Positions 25,094-35,628 of a DNA stretch of 64,000 nt are shown here, piece after piece. This DNA comes from Acinetobacter colistiniresistens (GTDB lineage: Bacteria; Pseudomonadota; Gammaproteobacteria; Pseudomonadales; Moraxellaceae). The notes under the pieces are model-generated. The model ran no database searches. It was given only the letters and a program-made list of their open reading frames with translations, and was not told the DNA's origin. The stretch is from positions 3,410,001-3,474,000 of the forward strand of contig NZ_CP102099.1 of NCBI RefSeq assembly GCF_024582815.1, read 5' to 3'. A program made the position numbers and the translations under genes. The stretch's first letter is position 1, and each line of letters begins with the position of its first letter.

Positions 25094-25785
25094 GCTGAAT
25101 ACCCACGCTTGTTTCTCTGGTAACGATTGAACCACTGCGCAAACCATAAGGCAAAGAACGCTACCGATAAAGACAGCATAATCAATCGCCACACCGCCGC
25201 TTCGGTATCAGGTTGCTGCATTAAACTATACATTGCCAGCGGTAAAGTGCGGGTTTCACCAGCAATATTGCCAACAAAAGTAATGGTTGCGCCAAACTCA
25301 CCTAAACTTCGGCAAAAACATAGAATAGCACCGACCAAAATCCCACTACTAGCCAGTGGCAATGTCACTTGCATAAATGCCCCAAGAGGGGATGCCCCTA
25401 AGGTTTTCGCAGCAAACTCCAAGCGTTGATCCACCAGTTCAATTGCCAGTCGAATCGATTGTACCAACAAGGGAAAGCCCATCACTGCCGAAGCCAATAC
25501 AGCCCCTTTCCAGTTAAAGGCAAACTCTAAACCCAGCGGCGCAAGATACTGCCCCAGCAATCCCCGATTACCAAACAATTGCAGTAACAAATAGCCCGGC
25601 ACAACAGGTGGCAAAACCAAAGGCAAGAACACCAAGGTCTCAAACAGCGATTTACCCCAAAATTCTTTACGGGCCAATACCCAAGCCACTAAAGTTGCAG
25701 GAATTAAGCTAAACACCAAACACGCTGCCGCCACTTTGCATGACAGCTTCAATACTTCGATTTCTTCAGGGCTCAAGATCATCAT
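25090..25785 (-). CDS. modB: Molybdate ABC transporter permease
   Basis: 231 residues with five or six predicted membrane helices. VFLPLVLPPVVPGYLLLQLF and FAAKTLGASPLGAFMQVTLP (the EAA loop) are diagnostic of ModB-type permeases. SLGEFGATITFVGNIAGETR is the conserved ModB segment before the last helix. It lies four bases downstream of modA and overlaps modC by four. Confidence 0.9.
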   Translation of the reverse strand: MMILSPEEIEVLKLSCKVAAACLVFSLIPATLVAWVLARKEFWGKSLFETLVFLPLVLPPVVPGYLLLQLFGNRGLLGQYLAPLGLEFAFNWKGAVLASAVMGFPLLVQSIRLAIELVDQRLEFAAKTLGASPLGAFMQVTLPLASSGILVGAILCFCRSLGEFGATITFVGNIAGETRTLPLAMYSLMQQPDTEAAVWRLIMLSLSVAFFALWFAQWFNRYQRNKRGYSA

Positions 25786-25789
25786 TCAG

Positions 25790-26560
25790 TTACTGCAACA
25801 CACTAAACCCATATTTTTTAAATATCGTTTTGGCCTGTCCGCTTTGTAGAAATTTATAGAATTTAACCGATTCCGCATTCTTTTTGGTTAAACCCACTGG
25901 ATAAATAATCGGTGGATGAGTATTTTCAGGGAAGATGCCTGCCACCACCACATCTTTACTGATTGCTGCATCAGTTGCATAGACGATTCCGACCTGACAC
26001 TCACCACGGGCAACAAAGTTGAGAGCTGCACGTACATCTTCGGTTTCAACCAACTTTGGGGCAACTTTGTCCCACCAACCCAATGATGTCAAAGCCTGTT
26101 TGGCATATTTTCCAACCGGTACACTTTTGGTATCCCCTGTACAGAGCTTGCCTTGAATGACCTTGGTCGGGTCAAAATTCTTATCCATTTTCAACTTAAT
26201 CGGGTGATCTTTAGGCGTGATCACAACTAAACGATTGCCTAATAAATTAATCCGATCCGCTGCAGCAACCCGCTGTTTATTCTGTAAATAATCCATCCAT
26301 TGCACATCAGCAGACATAAATACATCTGCTGGTGCCCCTGCTTCAATTTGCTTGGCTAAAGTTGAAGAACCTGCATATGAGGTTTTGACCTCGGTTTTAT
26401 TTTTTTGCTCATAGATTCTATCAAGTTCATTCACTGCATTGGTCAGACTTGCTGCTGCATAAATAGTCACAGCATCTGCAGCAAAGGCATGTGTCTGAAT
26501 CAATAAACTCGCCCCGAAAACGACAGTGTATAGGTATGTTTTTTTCATCATTGTTGGCAT
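25790..26560 (-). CDS. modA: Periplasmic molybdate-binding protein
   Basis: 256 residues. The signal peptide starts MKKTYLYTVVFGASLL and is probably cleaved after the AFA of TQTHAFAA. VTIYAAASLTNAVNELDRIY is the ModA N-terminal block, with the serine that contacts the oxyanion. SYAGSSTLAKQIEAGAPADV and LNFVARGECQVGIVYATDA complete the ModA pattern. GAGGA seven bases before the ATG at 26560 fixes the start. It supplies molybdate for molybdenum enzymes. Confidence 0.9.
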   Translation of the reverse strand: MPTMMKKTYLYTVVFGASLLIQTHAFAADAVTIYAAASLTNAVNELDRIYEQKNKTEVKTSYAGSSTLAKQIEAGAPADVFMSADVQWMDYLQNKQRVAAADRINLLGNRLVVITPKDHPIKLKMDKNFDPTKVIQGKLCTGDTKSVPVGKYAKQALTSLGWWDKVAPKLVETEDVRAALNFVARGECQVGIVYATDAAISKDVVVAGIFPENTHPPIIYPVGLTKKNAESVKFYKFLQSGQAKTIFKKYGFSVLQ

Positions 26561-26578
26561 TATATCGTCCTCAAATTT

Positions 26579-26602
26579 CGATATGTTTTAAAAAATATAT
26601 CG
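26579..26602 (-). promoter_or_regulatory. ModE-like box upstream of modA
   Basis: CGATAT and ATATCG lie 12 bases apart, a CGNTAT-N12-ATANCG layout identical in spacing to the E. coli ModE operator. The site sits 19-42 bases upstream of the modA ATG, where binding of a ModE-molybdate repressor would block transcription. No modE gene is present in this window. Confidence 0.6.
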
Positions 26603-26720
26603 CTTAATAAAGATACACGAAAAATAACAATTCGCTAGTCTTGTTCTTCTTATTCATTCATCTGTTTGTAACGCTATCAAGTATCGAACGTTATGTGTTG
26701 TGATCAGTATTTTTGGATGC

Positions 26721-26773
26721 AAAAACAAAAAAACGTCTATTCAAACATCAAGTTAATGATGGTGAATAGACGT
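26721..26773 (-). terminator. Rho-independent terminator of the leftward T6SS arm
   Basis: ACGTCTATTCA (26733-26743) pairs with TGAATAGACGT (26763-26773). On the minus strand the stem runs into TTTTTTTGTTTTT. It lies about 150 bases past the last leftward gene (the lipoprotein). The rest of the 366-base gap 26561-26926 holds the modA promoter region and no visible gene. Confidence 0.75.
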
Positions 26774-26926
26774 CGTCTATCTTGAGTGGATAATAGGAGT
26801 TGTTATCTTAGGAATGAGACAGTAACAAATGGACCAGCAATATGATTTACTATTTCTGATTTTCTTTCAACTTTACGGACTCAATAAAAACTATATTAAA
26901 TACTTGAGACACCCTTTCTTTTTAGA

Positions 26927-27339
26927 TTATTCACATATAGTTTTACCAGGATCAATATATTTTATGTCTATCCGACCATTGCTCTCCAGCAGACAAATAC
27001 TTCTATGATAAATTTTATTTGTTTCCAAAGTAATTTCATATACAACATTTTTTTCAAAAATATCTATAGGTACCTTGGTACAGCTTTTTTCATTTATAGG
27101 CAATACTCCATTTTTATAAAGCTGCTCATAATTACTTTGAAATTCTTTTGTATGATCTACTTTACCTGTAGAGATAACAATACTACTATCATATCCATAA
27201 TCGGTTTTAGGATTATTCGTAAATACGCATAAATTACCCTGATTAAGTTTTACCTCAAGATCCTTACTTTGAGGATTACATCCAGTGATAAAAACACAAA
27301 AACCCAAAAAAATAATAGATTTAAATATGTAGACTTCAT
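26927..27339 (-). pseudogene. Lipoprotein, candidate T6SS immunity protein, frame broken in a T7 run
   Basis: The ATG at 27339 follows the metallopeptidase stop by three bases and starts MKSTYLNLLFF, then runs out of frame. The rest of the protein (125 codons) lies one frame away, beginning at the lipobox VFITGC. Adding one T to the T7 run at 27306-27312 (minus-strand reading) joins them into MKSTYLNLLFFLGFCVFITG plus Cys, a textbook lipoprotein signal. The joined protein is about 137 residues, mature part ending DIKYIDPGKTICE, with no recognised domain. Outer-membrane or periplasmic location behind a toxin-like gene fits an immunity role. Without the extra base the only start is a TTG at 27307. 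GC is about 28% over 26941-27180, well below the surroundings. Confidence 0.6.
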
Positions 27340-27342
27340 CTT

Positions 27343-28035
27343 TTATGATCTCGGCAATAATGATTTATCATATGGATTTAGAATAAAATCTCTCAAGATT
27401 CTTTCTATGTGACCTAAAAGTTTTAAACTGCGCTGATGATGTAATCTTCCCGGTCTAACCTCTTGTAAATAACATGCATCAAACCAAAACTCTACTAACC
27501 GTCCTTGTTGTTCAAAATTAAATTCATTAAATTTTTTTCCTGCATCTCTCCCTAAGATATCAGTATCATAAGCCTTTAACTCATCCGCACCAGAATCGGC
27601 AGAATCAACTAAAGACGTATATCCGCCTTTACAAAGTTGTTTTAATCCATACCAAGCATTTGGTGTACCTAGTTGGAATTGCCAAATATGAGTCATTTCA
27701 TGTATGAACCAGTGTCTATCTTCTCCAGGAGCTAAACTAAAATCCGGATTTCTATCATAGGCTTTTTTGGGAAGGTAAATTTCACCAGCAGGTGACATTG
27801 CATTTCCAGTTGCGCTATGCAAATAACCTCCTATATGAATCCATACTTTCGAATAATCTACTGCATCTTTGAAGACTAACTGACACATTTTAATTTCACC
27901 AGAAGTTAGTTTTCTTTTAGTTTCAATTTTAATTTCTGTTGTAGGAGGTGGTTGATTGTTTTTTAGTTTTGATAATTTTGCTGTTGCATTTGCTACTATT
28001 ATCCTAGCTGATTGAGTTAATGGGTCCTTATCCAT
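27343..28035 (-). CDS. Predicted zinc metallopeptidase, candidate T6SS effector
   Basis: 230 residues from the ATG at 28035, which has AGGAG seven bases upstream and overlaps the PAAR stop by eight bases. HWFIHEMTHIWQFQLG carries the zinc motif HExxH at 112-116. Glu152 in ADELKAYD is a candidate third ligand. LTSGEIKMCQLVFKDAVDYS and AMSPAGEIYLPKKAY match a domain found beside Rhs/VgrG/PAAR genes and usually annotated vgr-related. There is no signal peptide, as expected for a T6SS cargo. It lies between a PAAR protein and a lipoprotein, the standard layout of carrier, effector and immunity. Target is unknown. Confidence 0.7.
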   Translation of the reverse strand: MDKDPLTQSARIIVANATAKLSKLKNNQPPPTTEIKIETKRKLTSGEIKMCQLVFKDAVDYSKVWIHIGGYLHSATGNAMSPAGEIYLPKKAYDRNPDFSLAPGEDRHWFIHEMTHIWQFQLGTPNAWYGLKQLCKGGYTSLVDSADSGADELKAYDTDILGRDAGKKFNEFNFEQQGRLVEFWFDACYLQEVRPGRLHHQRSLKLLGHIERILRDFILNPYDKSLLPRS

Positions 28036-28558
28036 GTTGGTGCTCCTCATAAATAATACTAATTTTTATTTCTTCCACATTTTTATTCGTAACTAACTCA
28101 GTAAAACCTTGATTATCAGTTGTTCCATGAATCTTCTCTCCACTCTTATCAATTTCATAACAGATATTCCCTAAAGGCTTCCCCGTTATCTGATCTTTTA
28201 ATTGAAATCTATGTCCATAATTCTCTAAACTTAAGAAGTTATTAGTATTATTACTTTCAGAAGATTTGTCTGCACCACTACCAGAACCACCAGCATTATC
28301 CTGAACCACTAGACTCTGCTTCGGCAGCAACTTGCAACCACATGATAAAGGATCATTCACACGTGCTGCTGCTTTGCCCATGACTTGCATATATGGGTCA
28401 CCCGCCACAATCGTAGCAACCGTTTTATGCTTGGGACAGGTTGCCTTATCGCCCACACAGGCAATCGGAATCCCTTCGATAAGAAAACTACTGTTGCCAC
28501 TAATCACTTGCCCGCCACCTGTGGTTGGACAACCGACAACAATATAAGGTGTTGCCAT
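28028..28558 (-). CDS. PAAR-domain spike-tip protein with transthyretin-like C-terminal tail
   Basis: 176 residues from the ATG at 28558 (GAGGG eight bases upstream). Residues 1-95 form the PAAR cone: GGGQVISGNSSFLIEGIPIA, VGDKATCPKHKTVATIVAGD and a Cys/His zinc set (CPKH, CGCK). A Ser/Gly/Asn-rich linker follows, then about 60 residues resembling the transthyretin-like extension of PAAR proteins: HRFQLKDQITGKPLGNICYE and GTTDNQGFTELV. The PAAR tip sharpens VgrG, and the tail can bind a separate effector, here presumably the metallopeptidase whose gene overlaps the 3' end. Confidence 0.85.
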   Translation of the reverse strand: MATPYIVVGCPTTGGGQVISGNSSFLIEGIPIACVGDKATCPKHKTVATIVAGDPYMQVMGKAAARVNDPLSCGCKLLPKQSLVVQDNAGGSGSGADKSSESNNTNNFLSLENYGHRFQLKDQITGKPLGNICYEIDKSGEKIHGTTDNQGFTELVTNKNVEEIKISIIYEEHQHG

Positions 28559-28592
28559 AATCACATCCCTCGCATTTAGATTTTTAATTTAA

Positions 28593-29366
28593 CTAAAGCA
28601 CTTCAAATTCAATTCGACGGTTTTTACGACGTCCATCTGCTGTTGCATTATCAGCAACGGGTTGGCTAGAACCCTTACCTTCTGTACTCAAACGATCTGC
28701 AGCAATACTTTTACCGACCAGATAAGTTTGTACCGCTGCTGCACGTTGCTGACTCAATACGGTATTTTTATTGGCATCACCAGAACTATCGGTATGGCCA
28801 ATAATTTTGACTTTCTTGCCGCCAACCTTGTTTAAAGCCACCGCCATTTCATCGAGAATCTGTTGCCCCGCCTTGGTCAGGATTGCACTGCCTGATTCAA
28901 ATTCAATGATTCGATTCTTAAGTGCATCATCGATAATTTTTTGCTCTGCCTGATTCACTGAAAGTTGTGCATTAAAACGATACGGTTGCTGTACCAAAGC
29001 CTGAAAACTGCTGGTGGTCGGTTGAATCTGATTCGGATCAGTCATTTTACCGGTTAAATCAACCTGAGTGCCTCTCACACGCAACTGACCTTGTGAAATC
29101 TTCTTCAAATCAGGTGTAATCACACGGGTCACTGAATCACTCCAGCCACTCGGCGCAGACACTGGACGTACCTGAATTTTATCCACGACTTGATCTGCCC
29201 CATAGACAGACTGCATTTTCACCAAGATCGCCTGCTTGCTCTCCTCATTCGGAACCACGCCCTCCACCACAATCGGTGCAGCATGAAGCAGATGACTTTG
29301 ACCTAAAACACATAAGCCAAACAGTAAACTTACCCAGATAGATTTCGGATTATTTCTCATATTCAT
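28593..29366 (-). CDS. T6SS-associated OmpA-family peptidoglycan-binding protein (TagN-like)
   Basis: 257 residues with an N-terminal signal peptide ([20 protein letters not shown], then HAA). The middle part is beta-rich and BON-like ([13 protein letters not shown]). The C-terminal 110 residues are an OmpA domain: [30 protein letters not shown] and [14 protein letters not shown], with the Asp and Arg that bind diaminopimelate. In T6SS loci such proteins anchor the membrane complex to peptidoglycan. Because the locus lacks TssJ, this could be one of the elements holding TssM at the wall (inference). Its ATG overlaps the tagF stop. Confidence 0.8.
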   Translation of the reverse strand: MNMRNNPKSIWVSLLFGLCVLGQSHLLHAAPIVVEGVVPNEESKQAILVKMQSVYGADQVVDKIQVRPVSAPSGWSDSVTRVITPDLKKISQGQLRVRGTQVDLTGKMTDPNQIQPTTSSFQALVQQPYRFNAQLSVNQAEQKIIDDALKNRIIEFESGSAILTKAGQQILDEMAVALNKVGGKKVKIIGHTDSSGDANKNTVLSQQRAAAVQTYLVGKSIAADRLSTEGKGSSQPVADNATADGRRKNRRIEFEVL

Positions 29367-30322
29367 TCATCTAAAAAAGTTTGTCTGAACAGCTTCAAAC
29401 CTTGATTAAGGCTCAACTGACGCTGACAAAGTGATTGTTCGAGTGTGGCAAGCCCTGCATTCTGCTCGAGATAAGCATCAATCCATTGTGCCTGGATTAA
29501 AGATACCCAGTGCTCGCTCTGCATGTTTTGTGTAAAAATATCGCTGAGTGCCATAATATCGGCACCTTGGAAACCAATGAATAAAATCGGCTCATCACGA
29601 TGCAAGATACCAATCAGAATTTCTGCATTATTCATGCCTAAGAAGCGTCCAACCATACCGACCCAGAATGCTGCAATTTCATAGCAATACATTGAATTAT
29701 TGATTGGAAGAATCAGCACTTTGTTTAAACGACTGGTACCATTTTTTAAGATCGGTTGTAGCAAAAGCCCCAATCCGATCATGCTCTGTGCCAATTCATA
29801 GACATTGATTTTCATCAATTGGGCAAAAGAATGCATGGTATGGTTTTCATAAAAACCATGACATTCGTCAGCGCTAAAAATCTGAACCACATTGGGTAAG
29901 TTATTCAGCTTCTCCAACATAATATTGGTATCACGAATACTGCGTAATACCCGATTGCGCTGAAATAAATCGACCAATACCGATTTGTAGTAAAACGGGG
30001 CCAATAATAAATTTTGATAAGGCTGCTCAACTTCAAGCAACTGACTCAGTACCATTGGAAATGCACGCCCTGAGCTGTCTTGGCTTGCAATCAGATTGGC
30101 AGCCAAAAACATCGATTCAGCCGGATTGGCAATAAAGAAATCCAGTGCTGGCAAAGACTCATAACGCTGTTTAAAGTCAGACGCACGCATCGCATGTTCA
30201 AGTGCTTCCGTAATCCACTGATCCAGCACCTGAATTAATGCATACTGTCCTTTTGATTTCAGAAAGTCCCCGCGAGCGGGTGTCTTTCCATAATACAAAG
30301 GTGTTGTCCTTACTTGTTGCAT
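29363..30322 (-). CDS. tagF: Type VI secretion accessory protein TagF
   Basis: 319 residues of the TagF/SciT family. The N-terminal signature is [18 protein letters not shown], followed by [13 protein letters not shown] and [11 protein letters not shown]. TagF is a post-translational repressor of T6SS assembly in Pseudomonas (there through Fha). No fha or PppA/PpkA genes are in this locus, so a threonine-phosphorylation circuit is not visible here. It lies 37 bases downstream of tssM. Confidence 0.88.
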   Translation of the reverse strand: MQQVRTTPLYYGKTPARGDFLKSKGQYALIQVLDQWITEALEHAMRASDFKQRYESLPALDFFIANPAESMFLAANLIASQDSSGRAFPMVLSQLLEVEQPYQNLLLAPFYYKSVLVDLFQRNRVLRSIRDTNIMLEKLNNLPNVVQIFSADECHGFYENHTMHSFAQLMKINVYELAQSMIGLGLLLQPILKNGTSRLNKVLILPINNSMYCYEIAAFWVGMVGRFLGMNNAEILIGILHRDEPILFIGFQGADIMALSDIFTQNMQSEHWVSLIQAQWIDAYLEQNAGLATLEQSLCQRQLSLNQGLKLFRQTFLDE

Positions 30323-30359
30323 CCAAGTGCCTCCTGCTGTTCCCTGATTATCCCTAACA

Positions 30360-33300
30360 TTACGGGGTTACTCCTGGTTGTGCTGGCGCTGTTGCTGGTG
30401 GTTTCACTGCGGCGGCAGCAGGCGTTGCTTGTGCAGAAACTACACGTACCGCTTTGTCAGTTACCACTTTGTCCACCAGTTGTAAGCCTGCATAACCTCG
30501 GCTAGAGCCAATACTGCCCGAGCTATTGCCACTAATCAGTCGGAAGTTTACTTTCAGCGTTAAAGAAGGTTCTGTTTTGCTGGCCCAGGTCATTTCAAAA
30601 CTACCATTTTGCTCTTTGCGCTGTGCCGCATCAATCAAACGATTAATCCCGTATTCACCTGGCTCTTCAAAAATGGTATGGGTTTTGCCTTCCAAGTCCA
30701 CTGCAGTAATTCGTGCACCTGGGATAGCACCTTGATTTGGCCAAACGAAGTTCACCCACTGTTGGATTCCGTTTTCAAACACCATACGCTGACCATCAAT
30801 GTCGATGGTGTACGACAGGTATTGTGGGTTCGGCAATGGATAGAACTGGAAGTTGGACTGATTCGATACCGGTGCAGTTGCAGGTTGATCTAGACTGCCT
30901 GTCGCCATGCCATTAATTGGTGCCACATATTGCTGGAATGCAATCACAAATTGTGGATTCAGGCTAATCCCTAAGTCCTTCCATGTTTTCGACGTTAAGA
31001 CATAACCACGACGAATCACAAATGGATCTAATGCTTCTTTCACAAAGCGTGCGATGCTCCCCGTCTCACCAAAGATTTGACCAATTTCATTGCTGGTCGC
31101 TTGTAGGGTCACGCCTGCATTAAACGGATATTTTTGGCTCAAATTGGTTTTAAATGGTTGATAGGCTTGAATCCCCCACAATTTATTGAGCTCATCTTGA
31201 GTCGGTGCAATCAAGCTGGCAAAAGATTGTGTCAGTGGTGTCATTAGCAATTTTTGTAATAACTGCTGATCCGTATCCTTCAGACCCACCATCATTTTCT
31301 CATCTACATATTTCTGTGTGGTATTAAACACAGATGTCTGATCATTGATGGTCTGTTTAACCAGTGCCATAGCACTTGGGCCAATTTCTCCCGCAGTTTT
31401 CAAATCATTAAACTTACTGCGTACTTGTGCCAGATTGTTCATGTACTCATCAAATAATGATTTATCTTGTAAATCATCACGCTTACGTACCAGTTGATAG
31501 AACATTTGATATTCTTGTGAAATTGCCCCTTGAGCCTTGTTTACCGCCTGAGCTGCTGCCTTATCATCTGAATTATTGAGTACCTTGCGTTTGAACCACG
31601 CCACAAAGCCTTTTTCAGGCACTGCAAGTTCAGCCTGTACGATTGGATTATCCCAGTTGGTTTCAATTGCAATACGCTGTAACAGGGTTCGAATTGGTGA
31701 GTTTTGTGGCTCACCCAGAATATCAATACTCTTCACTTGCTGAGTGAACTGATCCGCCTTGGCATAATAAATACCGTTCAGGAATTTCTTCCATTCCGTC
31801 ACATATTCTTGCTTATACAAGGCCACTAATTGCTTGCGAATCTGTTCAGGACTACCTGAGAAAGTTAAGTCATCAGATTGGCGACTATTCAGCACCCAGT
31901 CTTTGCTGTCTGTTGGTTTATTCGCTGCTTCCTCAATTGCTTTTTCAACATACTCATCCCATGCTTTTTGGGTAAAGACACCGGGTAATGCGTAGCTGCC
32001 CAGTACAATCGCTCGGTTTTGCTCCCCAACAATCTGTCCAACTGTCACTGCTGGAAAGCGCACTGCTGCACGCATCTTGATTTCGTTATAAACGCGATCA
32101 CGCGCAGGCATACCACGAATCACTGACAATAAAACTTGACGAGTTTGATCAACCACCTGAGCATCTGTTTCAAGTATCGGGAAACCATCTTGATTAGCCA
32201 AAGTCATGGCATAAGATAGAATCTTCTCTGCATCCTGAATCATTTCGCCACGCGGCATTTGACCACGATTGGCATCCAGCCAAGAACGCCAGAAACGAGA
32301 AACCTGATCACTTAAATGACTGGTATCCATATATTCATGATTACTCATCATTAAGTAGGCTTTTAATGCATTATAAGCATCTTGTGGATTGCTATCTGAA
32401 GGCTCTAAATACTGCTGTGTTTTCGCAACTTGTTTGATTTCGACATTGACGTGATTGGCTTTTAAAGTCGCCTCGTTATTTTTAACACGCTGTAAATATT
32501 GCGCAATATTTTGCTGTGTTGGGGTCAAAACAATTTGCTTGATGCCTTTGAGGTATTCAGCTTTTAAACTCTCGCGTAACTGGTTGCCCTGATAGAGACC
32601 AAAGCTAAATTTCAGTGGGCGATTTTCATCGAACTGATCCAACTGCTGTAACCGTTCTTGTAAAATCAATAAGGCTTCAAGCTGGGTTGATAATTGCTGT
32701 CCAGAGGTTTTCTCCAAATGTACCACTTTATCTAAATCAGCCTGCACATCGGCAATCAACTGTTGGTTATTGCGATAAGACCAGACCCAAACCCCAAGTA
32801 CCAGAGAAACCCCAACCAATGCCGCAATAAAGGCGATATAACGCTGACGTTTTTTCGCTGGATTGATGTGTTGTTTGACCAGATCTTTATCTCTCAAAAT
32901 AACATTGGAGAATAAGCCCTGTAAGAAATAACCATGATTCGGTGCAACAGAAGAATTCCCTCCCTCCTGACCATTCCCCGGAATTTGCTGGAGTTGAAAT
33001 TCTTGTGCAATGTTTTCCGTCATTGGGCTTTCAATCACACCTTCTTGTAAAGCACTGGTGAAATAGAAACCTCTAAAAACGGGCTGGAACTGATATGGAT
33101 TATCTTCAAACAAAGTGCCAATAAAGCTTTTCAATGCTGGCTTTAAAGTTTTGAACTCTAACGGGAACGTCATCACACTTGGAGAAATATTCTGAGAATG
33201 ACGGCGGCTCAAGTGTGTGGTACTGACACTCTTTAAACCGTCATACAAAATGCTGTAATGCTTATCGAATAATTCAACCGCATTCTGCGATGAGTTCTGC

Positions 33301-34169
33301 TCATAGGGTAAAGTTGCACCCCAAGCCTGATTGTATTCTTGCGACTCATAGCAATCAAAAAATTCGGTAAAGCCTGCAATCAAATCCATTTTAGAAAAAA
33401 CCAGATAGACAGGAACCACCACTTCCAGTTTTTCGGTTAAATCCTGAATTCGGGCACGCAAGTTTTTTGCCAGTTTCAAAGAGTTTTCAGGACTTTGACT
33501 GATTAACTCAGCAATACTCACGATCAAAATCAGGCCATTAACAGGCGCTTTAGAACGGTTTTTCTTTAAAATATTTAAAAAGCCCAACCATTCAGAATGA
33601 TCTTCTGAATACACCGAATAACGCCCAGCGGTGTCCAGTAAAATACCCTCCGTTGAAAAGAACCAGTCACAGTTACGGGTGCCACTTAAGCCCGCTGAAA
33701 CCATTTTCTGATGTGTTTCTTCAAATGGAAACTTCAACCCAGAATTATAGATCGCAGAACTCTTACCTGCTGCAGGGTTACCAATCACCATATACCAAGG
33801 CAATTCGTATAATGCAGCATTACCCTTTTTATCACCCAATTTAGATTTACGAATCAATTGAATTGATTCTTTCATCTGCTGCTGAATTAACTGTAGTTCG
33901 GCTTTGTCTTTGTGCTGACCATATTCCGCTTGGCTATCTTGCTCTATGGCATTGGCAAGTTCTTCACCTTGTTCGGCATGACGTTTTCTTTGAATCAGCC
34001 AATAAATCCCATAAACGATTAAACCCAATACATAGGTCGCCGCCAATGCCCAAAAGATATGCCGAGGAATAGACGAATATGAAGAAATCAGTGCAACGAA
34101 TAAGGATAAAGCAATAATAGCTTTAGGATTCGTGATGTACTGCCACAGATAACCTAAAATGATATACAT
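30360..34169 (-). CDS. tssM: T6SS inner-membrane core protein TssM (IcmF)
   Basis: 1269 residues, the usual family length. Two N-terminal membrane helices (about 10-65) precede a cytoplasmic NTPase-like domain with Walker A in [18 protein letters not shown] and [20 protein letters not shown] as the switch region. A third helix, [20 protein letters not shown], is at about 445. The long periplasmic part ends in the conserved beta-rich IcmF C-terminus (about 1100-1215). The Pro/Ala-rich tail [12 protein letters not shown] is unusual. Together with TssL it spans the inner membrane. No TssJ lipoprotein is encoded nearby, as in other Acinetobacter T6SS. Confidence 0.95.
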   Translation of the reverse strand: MYIILGYLWQYITNPKAIIALSLFVALISSYSSIPRHIFWALAATYVLGLIVYGIYWLIQRKRHAEQGEELANAIEQDSQAEYGQHKDKAELQLIQQQMKESIQLIRKSKLGDKKGNAALYELPWYMVIGNPAAGKSSAIYNSGLKFPFEETHQKMVSAGLSGTRNCDWFFSTEGILLDTAGRYSVYSEDHSEWLGFLNILKKNRSKAPVNGLILIVSIAELISQSPENSLKLAKNLRARIQDLTEKLEVVVPVYLVFSKMDLIAGFTEFFDCYESQEYNQAWGATLPYEQNSSQNAVELFDKHYSILYDGLKSVSTTHLSRRHSQNISPSVMTFPLEFKTLKPALKSFIGTLFEDNPYQFQPVFRGFYFTSALQEGVIESPMTENIAQEFQLQQIPGNGQEGGNSSVAPNHGYFLQGLFSNVILRDKDLVKQHINPAKKRQRYIAFIAALVGVSLVLGVWVWSYRNNQQLIADVQADLDKVVHLEKTSGQQLSTQLEALLILQERLQQLDQFDENRPLKFSFGLYQGNQLRESLKAEYLKGIKQIVLTPTQQNIAQYLQRVKNNEATLKANHVNVEIKQVAKTQQYLEPSDSNPQDAYNALKAYLMMSNHEYMDTSHLSDQVSRFWRSWLDANRGQMPRGEMIQDAEKILSYAMTLANQDGFPILETDAQVVDQTRQVLLSVIRGMPARDRVYNEIKMRAAVRFPAVTVGQIVGEQNRAIVLGSYALPGVFTQKAWDEYVEKAIEEAANKPTDSKDWVLNSRQSDDLTFSGSPEQIRKQLVALYKQEYVTEWKKFLNGIYYAKADQFTQQVKSIDILGEPQNSPIRTLLQRIAIETNWDNPIVQAELAVPEKGFVAWFKRKVLNNSDDKAAAQAVNKAQGAISQEYQMFYQLVRKRDDLQDKSLFDEYMNNLAQVRSKFNDLKTAGEIGPSAMALVKQTINDQTSVFNTTQKYVDEKMMVGLKDTDQQLLQKLLMTPLTQSFASLIAPTQDELNKLWGIQAYQPFKTNLSQKYPFNAGVTLQATSNEIGQIFGETGSIARFVKEALDPFVIRRGYVLTSKTWKDLGISLNPQFVIAFQQYVAPINGMATGSLDQPATAPVSNQSNFQFYPLPNPQYLSYTIDIDGQRMVFENGIQQWVNFVWPNQGAIPGARITAVDLEGKTHTIFEEPGEYGINRLIDAAQRKEQNGSFEMTWASKTEPSLTLKVNFRLISGNSSGSIGSSRGYAGLQLVDKVVTDKAVRVVSAQATPAAAAVKPPATAPAQPGVTP

Positions 34170-34197
34170 TGAGTTCTCGAATTCTTAATAAAGTTAA

Positions 34198-35628
34198 TTA
34201 ATCAGCAATTGCTACACTTTCCTGATCTTGCGTGATCTCAGGAACAGCTTGAATAAATGCTTTTAAATTGTGTCCATAAACAAAGGCAACATGTGACTCA
34301 GAAAAATGCGCCCCTAACATTATTCCAAAAAGTTTTGCTACGTTTTGGCTATGCCCAAAAATAGGTTTGCAGTACAAGTAATGATGCGCCTCAACAGGAC
34401 TTTGCTTAAAAAACTGTTCCAGTTTTTTGGCCACTTTTACATCCGTACCATCCTCAACCACCAATACAAAAGGTTCTTCTGCTTGATACTGCGGTAAATC
34501 ATCAAGCTTGAGCTCTTGGAAAATTTGATCGAGATTATTTTGGTTGCTCACCAACTTAAAGGTCTTTTCAGGCTGTAACCGTTCCAACTGAACTGCTGGA
34601 TGCGCTAAACAACTGCTACTGACAAATTCCGAAGGGATATAAGCACCCGCTCCCCAAGACTTTTCATCAATAATTTCCTGATCTATTTCTGAATCTGCTG
34701 CAATCACCAATGAAACTTCATGGGCTTGATTCTGAATCCGGTCGAGCAATTCAAGCAGATACTGCTCTGTTGAAGCTGCACTAAGGTAGTGATATTCAAT
34801 ATGGAACTTTTGCGGAATCATACCGAGATCGTAGAAAATGGCCTGAATACTTTCATTACTACTCTGGTCATTCCAGGTATGCACCACATCCTCAGACAAT
34901 AAAATGTGCAGATTTAGCTTATCTAAACGATAGATCTGCTCCACCTCCACCTGTAGCGCTTCTCGCTCTTCATCACCTGAAAAACTCGGATCAATCCATG
35001 CAGGATGCATACGGTATTCATGTAAATTCTGGCTTTCATAAAACAGGCTTGAGCGCTTTAAGTGATCAGCAATCGATGCTAAAAGCTCTGTATGCTGTTC
35101 AATCTGATGGTGGATCAGCGTCATAATGCGCTGCTGTCGAACCGATAGAAATTGCAAGTCCTCGTCATCCGTATTTTGAATTTGCTGATCAAGCTCTTCA
35201 ATTCGATAAGAGAGAATCGGTATCCCATGAAAATTCACCAGATTCTGATCTAACTGAGGACTGCTAAACTTCTTGATTCCATCAAGAATCGAATCATTTT
35301 CACCCAAAGCGCTATATGCACCTGCTGCATAGAGATTCAGTTCTAACCATTTACTTTCTAAAACTGGCAGTGATAGCTCGGTTGAACGATGTTCTTGCTC
35401 TTGTTCAGCCTGCAAAACACGTTGCTTTTTCTCTTTATAATGTTGATATGTCTTATAAATCAGCCAAGGTGACAGCAACAGTAAGCTAATCACAACGGGT
35501 AAAATAAGAAAATAATTAATTAAATCAGCAGATTCTGGTTGATATTGGATATCACGCCAATAAAAAATCACCACCAAACCAACCAAGATAAAGCAAGCGA
35601 TGAGTGTCGCTAAAATTTTCTTCATCAT
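34198..35628 (-). CDS. Acinetobacter T6SS-associated membrane protein of unknown function (between tssG and tssM)
   Basis: 476 residues. Two N-terminal membrane helices (ILATLIACFILVGLVVIFYW and about 42-62) are followed by a charged helical stretch, KTYQHYKEKKQRVLQAEQEQ, and a large soluble domain of about 400 residues without a recognisable motif. AGGAG lies seven bases before the ATG, which overlaps the tssG stop. Its place between tssG and tssM, with translational coupling, argues for a structural or assembly role at the membrane complex. Similar genes sit at this position in other Acinetobacter loci. I do not recognise a broader family. Confidence 0.75.
   Translation of the reverse strand: MMKKILATLIACFILVGLVVIFYWRDIQYQPESADLINYFLILPVVISLLLLSPWLIYKTYQHYKEKKQRVLQAEQEQEHRSTELSLPVLESKWLELNLYAAGAYSALGENDSILDGIKKFSSPQLDQNLVNFHGIPILSYRIEELDQQIQNTDDEDLQFLSVRQQRIMTLIHHQIEQHTELLASIADHLKRSSLFYESQNLHEYRMHPAWIDPSFSGDEEREALQVEVEQIYRLDKLNLHILLSEDVVHTWNDQSSNESIQAIFYDLGMIPQKFHIEYHYLSAASTEQYLLELLDRIQNQAHEVSLVIAADSEIDQEIIDEKSWGAGAYIPSEFVSSSCLAHPAVQLERLQPEKTFKLVSNQNNLDQIFQELKLDDLPQYQAEEPFVLVVEDGTDVKVAKKLEQFFKQSPVEAHHYLYCKPIFGHSQNVAKLFGIMLGAHFSESHVAFVYGHNLKAFIQAVPEITQDQESVAIAD

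Noticed and set aside
25094..25192. Longer N-terminus for ModC
   Set aside because: It lies inside modB, and the ATG at 25093 gives the usual four-base overlap and the normal family start.
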